Positions 37,914 through 47,858 of a stretch of 64,000 bases of DNA are shown here, one piece after another. Position 1 is the first letter of the stretch. The number at the start of each line of letters is the position of its first letter. The notes beneath the pieces were generated by a model that was given only the letters and a program-made list of their open reading frames with translations, searched no databases and was not told the origin of the DNA. The DNA is from Fen-1254 sp963769605 (GTDB lineage: Bacteria; Bacteroidota; Ignavibacteria; UBA10030). A program made the translations under genes and the position numbers. The DNA is taken from contig CAVYML010000003.1 in assembly GCA_963769605.1 (NCBI GenBank), positions 1 to 64,000 of the forward strand, in the 5' to 3' direction.

Positions 37914-38522
37914 ATCTGTTAAGTTACCAAAATTCCCTGAACGATGGAAGAGGAAATCCTGTGTGTGTTTAGTTATTCACCATCGCCGGAAGAACTTGTG
38001 TGTCGTTTTTCCTCATATTTTAAAGAAACGCGTATTTGTTACAAATGTTGCACATTAAAAAAAAAGAATCTGAAAGAAGGAAGAAATTTTTTCCTGCTTT
38101 TAGAATGATTCTTTTATATATTTCTATTGTAGTTTGTTGTGATTAAGGAGAAAATGTTAGCGTCGGTTATTAATTGATTATTCTTTTATGCATGTTTGTC
38201 GGAAACCGTTTCACATTATCGAAATAGTGTTTTACAAACGAGATTGAGAATTTTCGGAATTTATTTTTTATTCATCGGATGATGTGCGTACCAATCGTAC
38301 GCATTCCCCGATACAAATATCCCTGACCTATTGTTTTCCCCCCAGCGCAGAGTTCCATTCCTCTGTTGATTTCCAATATCACAACGGAAAAGAGTAAATA
38401 ATTTTACCGATAAAGGAGTACAGCACAGGATCGGATGGATCGCATCGCAAAGAAACTATTCGATTCATTTGAGGTAGAGTTGTCGTTTATACGCATGTAA
38501 ACTTTTTGAAAAAGGAATTACT
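37914..38522. other. 609-nt divergent intergenic region upstream of the hydrogenase operon
   Basis: AT-rich spacer between a leftward gene and the rightward hyd operon, so it should hold the hyd promoter. Visible items are a hairpin TGCGTAC-CAATC-GTACGCA at 38285-38303 and a tiny frame MLASVIN (38154-38177) that follows a good AAGGAG site. Neither can be given a role. No tRNA or longer gene is seen. Confidence 0.5.
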
Positions 38523-39044
38523 ATGGAAAGCATACAAACATTGTCGCGGGAGCTGCAGGAAGTCGATTCGGTTATCACGAAACATAAAGGGACGCATGGG
38601 GAATTGCTGGGGATTCTCGAAGAGGCTCAGATCCTCAATGAAAATAAATATCTCTCCGAAGACACGCTCAATCATGTTGCACTTAAAACGGGCGTTCCGC
38701 TCTCAAGAATTTATAACGTTGTCACTTTCTACTCGTTCTTCAATCTCAAACCTCAGGGCAAACATACCATCACTGTCTGCCGGGGAACCGCCTGTCATAC
38801 CAAAGGATCAAAATCGCTTCTCAGCGATGTCGGCCTGATGCTGAATTGCAGCAAGCAGCTCGAAGAAGAGGGAGGTTCGTTTACGACGCACGACAACCAG
38901 TTTACGGTTTCCACAGTTGCGTGTTTCGGACAGTGCGCTCTTGCGCCTGTGGTCGCAGTCGACGGCGTTATTCACAGCAATGTCACGACTGCGAAACTTC
39001 AAAAGCTGCTCAATAGAATTTCTAAAGGGAGAAAAAAGTCATGA
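38523..39044 (+). CDS. hydC: HydC/NuoE-like [2Fe-2S] subunit of NAD-linked [FeFe]-hydrogenase
   Basis: A 173-residue thioredoxin-like ferredoxin, homologous to NuoE and to HydC/HndA of multimeric [FeFe]-hydrogenases. The four cluster cysteines lie in TVCRGTACHTKG and VACFGQCALAP. The helical N-terminus (residues 1-75, with LSRIYNVVTFYSFF) is the usual NuoE start. A ribosome site AAGGA precedes the ATG. The stop overlaps the hydB start (ATGA). In the complex it passes electrons between the flavin subunit and the hydrogenase subunit. Confidence 0.93.
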   Translation: MESIQTLSRELQEVDSVITKHKGTHGELLGILEEAQILNENKYLSEDTLNHVALKTGVPLSRIYNVVTFYSFFNLKPQGKHTITVCRGTACHTKGSKSLLSDVGLMLNCSKQLEEEGGSFTTHDNQFTVSTVACFGQCALAPVVAVDGVIHSNVTTAKLQKLLNRISKGRKKS

Positions 39045-42000
39045 AGATTATAGATGCTGCTGCCCTTGAGACTATTCGTCTGCAGGGATTGAAAAAACTT
39101 TTTCCAGATGTTCCCAAAATTTACGTCGGCATGGGAACGTGCGGCATAGGAAACGGCGCGCACGAAGTGTACGAAACTTTTCAAAATGTCATCAAGGCCA
39201 AAAAAGCGAAGATCCATCTTTCGCCGACCGGATGCTTTGGATTTTGTGCCGAGGAAACATTAGTCAATTGTTATCTTCCCGGAATGCCTCTTTTGATTTT
39301 GCATAAGGTAACACCCCGGGATACGGAAAGCATTGTCAACAGTCTGCTCAAAGGCGTTATGCCGGTCAAAAAAGCGCTGTGCAAAATTGAGAAGTGGGAC
39401 TGCTTGACGGCAAAGCTCGAATTCGGCATGGGACTGCCGGGTGTTCCGGTCTGGAATGAAATTCCTTTTTTCAAAGGGCAGAAAAAAATCGTCCTGCGCG
39501 AAACGGGTCTCATTGATCCTGAAGATATAGAGGAATACATCGCACTCGGAGGGTACGGTTCGCTGCTTAAGGCTCTTACGCAGATGACTCCCGATACGGT
39601 ACTGGAAGAGATTAAAAAGGCGAAACTGCGCGGCCGGGGCGGCGCCGGATTTCCGACCGGCATCAAATGGGAAATGATGAAAAAAGTTGAGACCGACAAA
39701 AAATATATCATATGCAACGCGGATGAAGGGGATCCGGGCGCATATATGAACCGGAATGAAATTGAAAGCGATCCGCATGCTCTTATCGAAGGCATGCTTA
39801 TCGGCGCTTATGTCATGGGAGCGGCGGAGGGCATTATGTACGTCCGCGCAGAATATCCGCTGGCCGTTGAGCGTTTTCGAAATGCGCTTGATGATGCACG
39901 TGCTTGCGGATTGATCGGCAAAAATATTTTTGGGACTTCCTTCTGCTTCGATTTATCGTATGTCGAAGGCGCCGGTGCGTTCGTTTGCGGCGAGGAAACC
40001 GCATTGATTGCCTCCATAGAAGGCAGAGCAGGGCGTCCGCTTCCGCGGCCCCCGTATCCGGCACAAAAGGGATTATGGGGAAGACCCACGAACATCAACA
40101 ATGTGGAAACCTGGTTCAACGTTCCGGTCATTGTATCGATCGGAGGAAACGAATTCGCAAAATTCGGTACGCCGACCAGCACGGGAACAAAAGTGTTTTC
40201 GCTTGTCGGAAAAATCAAGAATACCGGGCTTGTCGAACTCCCGCTTGGAACGCCGATGCAAAATATTATTTATCACATGGGAGAAGGAACCGGAAACAAG
40301 AAAAGAATCCGTGCCGTGCAGACCGGCGGCCCGTCCGGAGGATGCATCCCGACGGAATTTTTCAATACGCCGGTGGATTATGAATCGCTGACCAAGCTCG
40401 GGACTATTATGGGTTCCGGCGGCATGGTCGTGATGGATCAGGATAACTGCATGGTCGATGTTGCCCGCTATTTTGTGGAAGTGACATACAAAGAATCGTG
40501 CGGCAAATGCACGCCGTGCCGGGAAGGACTCGCGCAAGCGCTGGCAATCCTGAATAAAATTACGCACGGTGAAGCGGTCATGGAAGACCTGAATACGCTC
40601 GAAAGGCTTGCGTACGTCATTAAAGACTCCGCACTCTGCGGCCTGGGACAAACGAGTGCTAATCCCGTTCTCACGACTCTGAAATATTTCCGGGAAGATT
40701 ACGAAAAGCATATACTGCAAAAACGCTGCAAAGCCGGCGTGTGTGAAAATCTTTTCATGGCGCTGTGCGAAAACAGCTGTCCGCTGCACATGAACATTCC
40801 GGGTTATCTCCAGCTTTTGAAAGAAGGCCGGCTGGAAGAAGCATTCGAATTGACCCTTCGGGATAACCCGCTGCCCGGAACGGTCGGCAGAATATGCTAC
40901 TTCCACTGCCAGATGCGATGCAGGCGTGAAATGGTCGACGATCCCGTATCGCAGGGAGAGATCCATCGCTATCTTGCCGATACGATGTACAAGATGGGAA
41001 GGGAAAGAGACATTTATCATCGCCTGATCAAAGAAAAATTCTCCCGGACGGGAAAACATATTGCTATTATCGGCGCAGGTCCGGCTGGATTAACGGCGGC
41101 GTTTTATCTGGTTCGCCTGGGTCACGACGTGACTGTTTACGACAAGCACAGGAAACCGGGAGGAATTTTGCAGTACGGAATTCCAGCATATAGGCTGCCG
41201 AAGGACGGACTGGCAAAGGAATTGGAACTGTTTAAAAAACTCGGCGTCAAGTTTGTACTTAATACACGCGTAGGTAAAGATATTTTGTTCAGAACGCTGC
41301 AGAAACAGAACGATGCGATTTTCATTGCCGTGGGCGCGCAAAAAGATATTTCGCTGGATATTCCCGGGAAAGAATTAGACAATGTTCTGGAGGGATATCA
41401 ATTCCTTGAGGATTTTGCCGTAGGAAAAAAAATGCACCTTGGCAAAAAGGTTGTCGTCGTCGGAGCGGGAAATGTCGCTATCGATGCTGCGCGTTCATGC
41501 CTGCGTCTCGGCGCTGATGTAACGGTAGTGTACCGGCGCGATAGGAATGAAATGCCGGCAAACTCGCACGAGATCAACGATGCGACGGATGAGACAATCA
41601 ATTTCATGTTCCTCTCCGCTCCTCATAGAATATTGGGCAACGAAAAAGGAAAAGTAACCGGACTTGAAATTCATAAGATGCATCTCGACGGATTCGATAC
41701 CGCCGGACGAAAAAAACCCGTCGATACGGGCGAAAGTGCAGTCGTCGAGTGCGATACGATTATACTTGCCATCGGCGAAACGGTGGAATTCGAATCGGCA
41801 AAGGAAATCGGACTTGAAATACGGAAGAGCGGCGCCATCAAAGTCAGCCAGCCACATTTTAAAACAAACCTTCCCAATGTATACGCGGGTGGAGATGCAG
41901 TTACGGGACCTGCGACGGTTTCCGAGGCGATGGGTATTGCCCGTCAGGCGGCGGAAGCAATCGACAGGGATTTGATGAAGGAAAAACGGTTCCATCATCT

Positions 42001-42202
42001 GTTCAAAGATTTCAATTATAAAGACGAAGTAATGCCGGAACCTGAGGGAGGAAAAAGAGTTGATCCGAAAAAACTTCCGGTTAAGGAAAGAATATCGAAT
42101 TTTCAGGAAGTGCTTGCCGGATATACTGGTGAAGAAGCGATGGCGGAGGCGAATCGATGCCTGCGCTGTGATGTAAAATGTCAGGATCAGGATCAGGACT
42201 AA
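39041..42202 (+). CDS. hydB: HydB/NuoF-like flavin subunit fused to a GltD/NfnB-like FAD oxidoreductase
   Basis: A 1053-residue fusion. Residues about 20-110 form a [2Fe-2S] thioredoxin-like domain (GTCGIG, CFGFC). Residues about 170-560 are the NuoF core with its FMN/NADH loop LRGRGGAGFPTGIKWE, ICNADEGDPGAYMNR and the [4Fe-4S] motif SCGKCTPCREG. From about 562 the usual HydB ferredoxin tail is replaced by a glutamate-synthase small-subunit module: the cysteine-rich CENSCPLHMNIPGYL...CYFHCQMRC region, the FAD loop IIGAGPAGLTAAFYL (about 675) and the NAD(P) loop VVVGAGNVAIDAARSC (about 804). This adds a second pyridine-nucleotide site. By inference the complex may link H2, ferredoxin, NAD(H) and NADP(H). 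Confidence 0.9.
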   Translation: MKIIDAAALETIRLQGLKKLFPDVPKIYVGMGTCGIGNGAHEVYETFQNVIKAKKAKIHLSPTGCFGFCAEETLVNCYLPGMPLLILHKVTPRDTESIVNSLLKGVMPVKKALCKIEKWDCLTAKLEFGMGLPGVPVWNEIPFFKGQKKIVLRETGLIDPEDIEEYIALGGYGSLLKALTQMTPDTVLEEIKKAKLRGRGGAGFPTGIKWEMMKKVETDKKYIICNADEGDPGAYMNRNEIESDPHALIEGMLIGAYVMGAAEGIMYVRAEYPLAVERFRNALDDARACGLIGKNIFGTSFCFDLSYVEGAGAFVCGEETALIASIEGRAGRPLPRPPYPAQKGLWGRPTNINNVETWFNVPVIVSIGGNEFAKFGTPTSTGTKVFSLVGKIKNTGLVELPLGTPMQNIIYHMGEGTGNKKRIRAVQTGGPSGGCIPTEFFNTPVDYESLTKLGTIMGSGGMVVMDQDNCMVDVARYFVEVTYKESCGKCTPCREGLAQALAILNKITHGEAVMEDLNTLERLAYVIKDSALCGLGQTSANPVLTTLKYFREDYEKHILQKRCKAGVCENLFMALCENSCPLHMNIPGYLQLLKEGRLEEAFELTLRDNPLPGTVGRICYFHCQMRCRREMVDDPVSQGEIHRYLADTMYKMGRERDIYHRLIKEKFSRTGKHIAIIGAGPAGLTAAFYLVRLGHDVTVYDKHRKPGGILQYGIPAYRLPKDGLAKELELFKKLGVKFVLNTRVGKDILFRTLQKQNDAIFIAVGAQKDISLDIPGKELDNVLEGYQFLEDFAVGKKMHLGKKVVVVGAGNVAIDAARSCLRLGADVTVVYRRDRNEMPANSHEINDATDETINFMFLSAPHRILGNEKGKVTGLEIHKMHLDGFDTAGRKKPVDTGESAVVECDTIILAIGETVEFESAKEIGLEIRKSGAIKVSQPHFKTNLPNVYAGGDAVTGPATVSEAMGIARQAAEAIDRDLMKEKRFHHLFKDFNYKDEVMPEPEGGKRVDPKKLPVKERISNFQEVLAGYTGEEAMAEANRCLRCDVKCQDQDQD

Positions 42203-42215
42203 AGGAGATGGATCA

Positions 42216-44063
42216 ATGGAAATGAAAACGGTCAATATAAAAATTAACGGTGGCGATTATCAAGTTCCGCAGGGTATAACCATTCTTGATGCGTCAAAGC
42301 GTGCAGGCATTGAAATTCCGACTCTCTGCTACTGCGAGGATGTTTCCAAAAACGCCTCCTGCGGCATGTGCGTTGTTGAGGTCAAGAATGCGCGTTCTTT
42401 AATTCGTTCCTGCGTGACGTGCGTAAACGAAGGAATGGAGATTACAACACATTCCCCGCGCATCCGGGAGGCGAGACAAACGAACGTGGAATTGATTCTT
42501 GCCAATCATCCGAAAGATTGTCTTTCGTGTTTACGCAACCAGAATTGTGAATTGCAAAAAATTGCCGCCGATCTCGGCATTAAAGAAACGCGTTTTGTCC
42601 GGACGAAGAAATTGGAGCCCTTAGATGAAACATCACCTTCGATTATCCGGGATCCGAATAAGTGCATTTTATGCGGCCGGTGCATTACTGTGTGTTCGGA
42701 AATGCAGACTGTCTCTGCAATCGGCCTCTCGAGCCGCGGCATACACAGCAAGATTTCAACGTACATGGAAAAGGGACTCGGAAATGTCGCGTGCACGAAC
42801 TGCGGGCAATGCGCTATCGTGTGCCCGACCGGTGCAATTGTCGAACGGGATGAAACCGATAAGGTGTTCGACGATCTTTTGAATCCGGAAAAATATGTCG
42901 TAGTGCAAACCGCTCCGGCCATTCGTGTCGGCATCGGTGAAGCAATGGGTTTGGCGCCGGGCAGTTTGGTGACGGGACAAATGGTTGCCGGTCTGCGCCG
43001 CCTCGGATTCAACAAAGTGTTCGATACGCAGTTTACCGCCGACCTGACGATTATGGAAGAAGGGCATGAACTCATCCACCGGCTTGCACACAAAGGCACG
43101 CTGCCGATGATTACGTCCTGTTCGCCGGGATGGATAAAGTTCGCGGAACATTTTTTCCCGAACTCGCTCGATCATCTTTCCTCATGCAAATCCCCGCAGC
43201 AGATGTTCGGTTCGGTTGCAAAGACGTATTATGCTGCAAAGATAGGCGTCGACCCGAGAAAAATTGTCGTCGTTTCGGTGATGCCGTGCACGGCAAAAAA
43301 ATATGAAGCACGCCGTCCGGAAATGATGAGTGCGTTTGAGTACTGGAAAGAGAAAAAAGGATGGTCGGACGACGATGCGTTCTACGATATCGATTACGTC
43401 CTCACAACGCGTGAGCTTGCGCGTATGTTCAAAGAATCGGGCGTGCGGTTTGCCGCACTTCCGTCTGAAGAGTTCGACAGCCCGCTTGGAGAATCCACCG
43501 GCGCGGCGGTTATTTTCGGAGCGACCGGCGGCGTAATGGAAGCTGCATTGCGTACGGCGTATGAAGTAGTAACGGGTAACCCGCTTCCCGATATAAATTT
43601 TATGCCGGCACGCGGCATGGAAGGAATTAAAGAGGCCGAAGTGGATCTGGATGGTACAAAGATCAAGGTAGCGGTTGCGCATACGCTCAAAAACGCGCGA
43701 AAACTTCTTGAACAAATAGAGAAGGGAGAATCGCCCTATGCATTTATAGAAATAATGACATGTCCGGGCGGATGTCTTGGCGGAGGCGGTCAGCCGATTC
43801 CGACCACATGGAACATCCGGAAAATGCGTGCGGAATCGATTTATGCGGAAGACGTGCACAAGCCGATGCGCAAATCGCACGAGAACCCGCAAGTGCAGGA
43901 ACTCTACAAGGAGTTTCTTAAAGAACCGCTCGGTGAAATGTCGCATCACCTGCTCCATACCCATTATAAAAAACGCGGGTTGTTTGTCTGGCAGCAAAAC
44001 GGCGAAGAAAAACATATTGAGCAGCATGCTGAACAGCACGCCGAAAAGGAATCAGTTAAGTAA
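42216..44063 (+). CDS. hydA: HydA-type [FeFe]-hydrogenase catalytic subunit
   Basis: A 615-residue catalytic subunit. The N-terminus carries a [2Fe-2S] domain (PTLCYCEDVSKNASCGMC), the His-Cys3 cluster (HPKDCLSCLRNQNC) and two [4Fe-4S] motifs (CILCGRCITVC and CTNCGQCAIVC). The H-cluster motifs are complete: L1 TSCSPGW, L2 MPCTAKK and L3 MTCPGGCLGGGGQP. AAGGAG lies 8 nt before the ATG. With the two genes upstream it forms a HydABC-type, probably electron-bifurcating, hydrogenase of group A. The maturases HydE, HydF and HydG are not in this window and must be elsewhere for activity. Confidence 0.96.
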   Translation: MEMKTVNIKINGGDYQVPQGITILDASKRAGIEIPTLCYCEDVSKNASCGMCVVEVKNARSLIRSCVTCVNEGMEITTHSPRIREARQTNVELILANHPKDCLSCLRNQNCELQKIAADLGIKETRFVRTKKLEPLDETSPSIIRDPNKCILCGRCITVCSEMQTVSAIGLSSRGIHSKISTYMEKGLGNVACTNCGQCAIVCPTGAIVERDETDKVFDDLLNPEKYVVVQTAPAIRVGIGEAMGLAPGSLVTGQMVAGLRRLGFNKVFDTQFTADLTIMEEGHELIHRLAHKGTLPMITSCSPGWIKFAEHFFPNSLDHLSSCKSPQQMFGSVAKTYYAAKIGVDPRKIVVVSVMPCTAKKYEARRPEMMSAFEYWKEKKGWSDDDAFYDIDYVLTTRELARMFKESGVRFAALPSEEFDSPLGESTGAAVIFGATGGVMEAALRTAYEVVTGNPLPDINFMPARGMEGIKEAEVDLDGTKIKVAVAHTLKNARKLLEQIEKGESPYAFIEIMTCPGGCLGGGGQPIPTTWNIRKMRAESIYAEDVHKPMRKSHENPQVQELYKEFLKEPLGEMSHHLLHTHYKKRGLFVWQQNGEEKHIEQHAEQHAEKESVK

Positions 44064-44097
44064 CATAGTTTTATATAGAGAGAGGCTATAAACACTG

Positions 44098-44122
44098 AAG
44101 CCCGGAGCAATCCGGGCTTTTG
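44098..44122 (+). terminator. Rho-independent terminator of the hydrogenase operon
   Basis: A 9-bp stem AAGCCCGGA/TCCGGGCTT with a GCAA loop is followed by a short T tract. It begins 34 nt after the hydA stop. Confidence 0.85.
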
Positions 44123-44244
44123 TGCGATAAAGCAGCTATTTTTGATAAATCCACAAAGAAAGTACAATGCATTTTTGGCCTCAATCAGCCTGAAAATGAC
44201 TTAAATTTCATTGCCCGGCATCACGAGCCCTCAACCGCAGCAAG

Positions 44245-44324
44245 ACACCTTGGAAAGGTGGTCGAAAAAGATGTTGTATTTCCTAATAAATTCTATGGTT
44301 TTCAGATACACCTTGGAAAGGTGT
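44245..44324. repeat. Two copies of an ACACCTTGGAAAGGTG hairpin
   Basis: The 16-nt hairpin sequence ACACCTTGGAAAGGTG occurs at 44245-44260 and 44308-44323 in a 355-nt gene-free stretch (44064-44418). The second copy extends to a perfect ACACCTT/AAGGTGT stem followed by CTTTTAATTTT, so it could also end transcription. A related hairpin lies at 63103-63138. The rest of the spacer holds nothing else I can support. Confidence 0.75.
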
Positions 44325-44418
44325 CTTTTAATTTTAAGAAAATTTCTCTTTCACAATCATAAAGCTTTTTTCATTCGGACAATTTGTATTTTCCTATAAA
44401 TTCTGCTACATAAACAAT

Positions 44419-45915
44419 ATGGAAACAGGACTGATATCCCCACGGATCATTCTCCAAATTCGACATCTTTCCGTCTTGCGCGGCGCTGCGACTGTTCTGC
44501 ATGACCTGAATATTACGATTCGTACAGGCGAACAATGGGCAGTTGTGGGAAATTCCGGAAGCGGTAAAACCATACTGGGTTCAGCCATTGCCGGGAGAAT
44601 TCCGCATCAGGGGAATATAGAATGGCATCTTCCGCAGGACAAGAAATGGCAGATGCCTGTTGTTTTGGTGGAACAGCAGCACCGGTTTAAAAATATTTCC
44701 ATGCAGGGGGAATTGTATTATCAGCAGCGGTATCATTCCATCGATGCGGACGATGCCCTGACGGCAGCGGAGGCGCTGGCAAATGATCGCGGTGTACAGA
44801 CGGAACAAGAAAAGCGCTGGCTGGATATTCTGCACCTTACGCCGCTGTTGTCCAGTCCGCTTATTCAACTTTCCAACGGCGAACATAAACGATTCCAAAT
44901 TGCGCAGGCGCTCTTTGAAAATCCCGCGCTCCTCATTCTGGATAATCCGTTTCTCGGATTAGATATTGAAGGCCGTACACTGCTCCAAACGATCCTTCGG
45001 GATATTTGCAAGAGAGACATACAATTGATGCTGCTGCAATCCCGCGGCGAACTTCCTCCCTGCATAACCAATGTTGCGGAATTGGACCGGGGCCGGTTAG
45101 TGCAAGCAGTACGGCGGGAAGAGTATAAATCTGTCCGGCATCCTGATGAAGCAGGATACGTGTTCGACGATGCAATGATTCGAAGATACGGAAAACGCGA
45201 AGACCGCTTTGCGATGGCAGTGAAAATGACCGATGTATCAGTGCGCTACGGAGAAAAAACCGTGTTAAAGAATATTTGCTGGGAAGTGCGGCGTGGAGAG
45301 CGGTGGCTTGTGAGCGGTCCCAATGGTGCGGGTAAAACGACGCTGTTAAGCCTCATCACTGCCGATCACCCGCAGGCATACGCAAACGATCTGATTCTCT
45401 TTGACCGCCGGCGCGGAAGAGGAGAAAGCATCTGGGAAATAAAACAAAAAATCGGATTTGTGTCCCCGGAAATGCAACTCTATCTCCGACCGGATCTTAC
45501 ATGTGAAGAAACAATCGCTTCCGGATTATTCGACGCGCTGGGAGTTTTCCGGCTTCCCAATGCTGAAGAATCAGCGAGGATCGAATGGTGGATCGATGTT
45601 TTGCAGGTTCAGGTGGAGCGTTTCCAATTTTTGAATCAGCTTCCGTTCGGACGCCAGCGAATGCTTCTGCTCGCAAGAGCGCTGATAAAAAATCCGCCGA
45701 TGCTGATTCTGGATGAACCGTGCCAGGGGCTGGATGAAGAACAAACAGTTTCGTTCCTCCGGCTTACTGAAAAGTTATGTCTCTCATTTGATACAACGCT
45801 CATTTATGTCAGTCACGCAGTAACCGACGTTCCCTCCTGTGTGATGCACGAGATTCGGCTGAAAAAAGGAGCAGCAGTGTGGATAGGGAAAAGAGCTGCC
45901 GGAAGTCCATCATGA
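44419..45915 (+). CDS. ModF-like tandem ABC ATPase
   Basis: A 498-residue cytoplasmic protein made of two ABC ATPase domains and no membrane part, matching the size and build of E. coli ModF. Domain 1 has Walker A GNSGSGKT (about residue 45) and signature LSNGEHKR. Its Walker B is ALLILDNPF, with asparagine where glutamate is normal. Domain 2 has GPNGAGKTT (about 300), a degenerate signature LPFGRQRM and Walker B MLILDEPCQG. The mixed motifs suggest that only one site hydrolyses ATP well. ModF is tied to molybdate genes in E. coli, but no molybdate transporter is near here. Confidence 0.8.
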   Translation: METGLISPRIILQIRHLSVLRGAATVLHDLNITIRTGEQWAVVGNSGSGKTILGSAIAGRIPHQGNIEWHLPQDKKWQMPVVLVEQQHRFKNISMQGELYYQQRYHSIDADDALTAAEALANDRGVQTEQEKRWLDILHLTPLLSSPLIQLSNGEHKRFQIAQALFENPALLILDNPFLGLDIEGRTLLQTILRDICKRDIQLMLLQSRGELPPCITNVAELDRGRLVQAVRREEYKSVRHPDEAGYVFDDAMIRRYGKREDRFAMAVKMTDVSVRYGEKTVLKNICWEVRRGERWLVSGPNGAGKTTLLSLITADHPQAYANDLILFDRRRGRGESIWEIKQKIGFVSPEMQLYLRPDLTCEETIASGLFDALGVFRLPNAEESARIEWWIDVLQVQVERFQFLNQLPFGRQRMLLLARALIKNPPMLILDEPCQGLDEEQTVSFLRLTEKLCLSFDTTLIYVSHAVTDVPSCVMHEIRLKKGAAVWIGKRAAGSPS

Positions 45916-46099
45916 AACACATAGATGACAATCCGATCCAATTCGGTTCGGGCGAAGATGGAAAATGAATATCCATAAAAAAACCTTGATTATCTGTGAC
46001 TGATGCACTACTATTATATACTTGTAGGCAAATATCGACCAAGAGTTGTTGAATAAAAAAGACTAAAACCGCCTGATTTTCATGGCATGAATACTTCCG

Positions 46100-47728
46100 A
46101 TGAATAAAAAAACATATCTGCTCTACTGCTCCGTTCTTTGTTTTGCAGTCCTTTGCGTGCCTCTAAAGAGTCAAACATATGATGACACGCTTCGCGTTCA
46201 CTTTAATTCAGATCAGATTCATATCGACAACCTTGCTCTGGAAAGAGTGGAAATGCTGATACCTGGCGTTCGGCCGAATAACTTCATACGTTCGTATTCT
46301 CCTTTCGATGAAATGACTCTTTCCCTCTCAGATTCGAGACTCAGCCCTCTGTTCCGGGAGGATTTTTCGTACCGATTCGATACAACGGAAAAAGTGCTCT
46401 CGCTTCATCAACGCTTCGAACAGAACGAATTATCGGCTGAACCCATTGTCGGATTGACTTCGGTGTACGATAAAAGCGGAATGGAAACATGGACAAAATC
46501 GGTGGGAGTAAAACTTTACGGTCATCTTGGTTCTTCCTTTACATTCTATATGAAAGCCATAGATAACGGTGTTCGCGGAAATGTTCTTGACACGAAAAGA
46601 GAACTGGACAATTCCGACGGTTTTACCATTAGCGCCAACAACGGGACCGGAGGATTTGACTTTGACGATGCCGAAGGACAGCTTGGATTCCACTCGGGGG
46701 CCGTCCAGTTGTTTATTGAGAAGATCAGAAATGTCTGGGGTTACAGCGAGGACGGTCAAATTATTTATTCAAGAAAAGCGCCCAGCTATCCCCAACTTAG
46801 ACTCGTTGTTTCTCTCGGGGATCACCTGAAATTCACTTATATTCAATCAATCCTTTTTTCCGATCTCATCGATTCAACTCAAAGCTACGGGGATACGGCA
46901 TATTATGATACCTATCGAAGAGTGTACCGGTCTAAGTATATGGCAGCACACATTCTTGAATATTCACCGTCCGATGAGTGGAATTTTTCCCTCGGCGAAT
47001 CGATTATTTTCAGCGACAGCTACGATCCTGTGTTCCTTATTCCGGTTCTTCCCTTCAAACTCGTTGAATATCAGTACAGGGACAATGATAACGCGCAAAT
47101 ATTCGGCGGGATACGATATTCCATCTGTTCGCTCGGCTATCTGTACACCGATTTTTTTATCGACGATATCAACACCAATAAACTATTCAGCGCTCAGAAC
47201 GATAATGTGCTTGCAGGTACATTCGGAGGCCGCTTTGCGGACTGTTTTGTGAAAAACTTAGACATCGTTGCCGAGTACACAAGAATCAATCCATGGGTTT
47301 ATACGCATAAGTATGAGTCCGCCACGTATACCAGCAATTCGTACGTTCTCGGAGATTGGATAGGTCAAAACAGCGAACTTTTCTACGCTTCTGCAGAATA
47401 TCGATGGACCCAGTCTTTATGGCTGAAGTTTTCATTTCAGCACCTTGAAAAGGGAATCCTCGACTCCGTACATGTCCATTTTACAACTCCCGGAGTTCCG
47501 ACTTTTTTACAAGGCCCCGTCTTTCGTCAAACGATATTCAAGTTCGAAACACGATGGGAAGTGTACAGAAACTTATTCATCAAAGGCGATTTATCACTTA
47601 CAAATCAAAACAGCGGCCAGATCGCTCTTACGAATCTGAGCACCGACGTTCCGATTAATTATCCTGCTCTCTCCAACAAGCTCTCATTGAATGTGGGGAT
47701 TACGTATAATCTCTTTAATAACAACTAA
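46100..47728 (+). CDS. Wzi-like outer-membrane beta-barrel protein
   Basis: A 542-residue exported protein with a signal peptide ending near LKSQ|TYDD. The rest consists of alternating amphipathic strands (KLYGHLGSSFTFYMKAIDNG and many similar), typical of a large barrel, and resembles the capsule-assembly Wzi family of Bacteroidota. SLGESIIFSDSYDP followed by PVLPFKLVEYQYR is characteristic of that family. In other bacteria Wzi tethers capsule at the surface. No capsule genes are adjacent, so the role here is open. Confidence 0.7.
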   Translation: MNKKTYLLYCSVLCFAVLCVPLKSQTYDDTLRVHFNSDQIHIDNLALERVEMLIPGVRPNNFIRSYSPFDEMTLSLSDSRLSPLFREDFSYRFDTTEKVLSLHQRFEQNELSAEPIVGLTSVYDKSGMETWTKSVGVKLYGHLGSSFTFYMKAIDNGVRGNVLDTKRELDNSDGFTISANNGTGGFDFDDAEGQLGFHSGAVQLFIEKIRNVWGYSEDGQIIYSRKAPSYPQLRLVVSLGDHLKFTYIQSILFSDLIDSTQSYGDTAYYDTYRRVYRSKYMAAHILEYSPSDEWNFSLGESIIFSDSYDPVFLIPVLPFKLVEYQYRDNDNAQIFGGIRYSICSLGYLYTDFFIDDINTNKLFSAQNDNVLAGTFGGRFADCFVKNLDIVAEYTRINPWVYTHKYESATYTSNSYVLGDWIGQNSELFYASAEYRWTQSLWLKFSFQHLEKGILDSVHVHFTTPGVPTFLQGPVFRQTIFKFETRWEVYRNLFIKGDLSLTNQNSGQIALTNLSTDVPINYPALSNKLSLNVGITYNLFNNN

Positions 47729-47827
47729 AAGGGATGCGGCATTTGGCGCCATAAAGTGAAGCAGGGAGAACTTCAATTTGCTTCGTTGATCGCAAGAACA
47801 CGGCGATATCTTTGAATTTGGCATTAC

Positions 47828-47856
47828 CGCAGGGGCACATGCGATGTGCCCCTACA
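47828..47856. repeat. Palindrome, GGGGCACAT family, copy 3
   Basis: The arms CGCAGGGGCACAT and ATGTGCCCCTACA flank GCG. It lies in the 130-nt spacer between convergent genes, 3 nt from the acyl-CoA synthetase stop. Compare 29325 and 32262. Confidence 0.8.
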
Positions 47857-47858
47857 AT

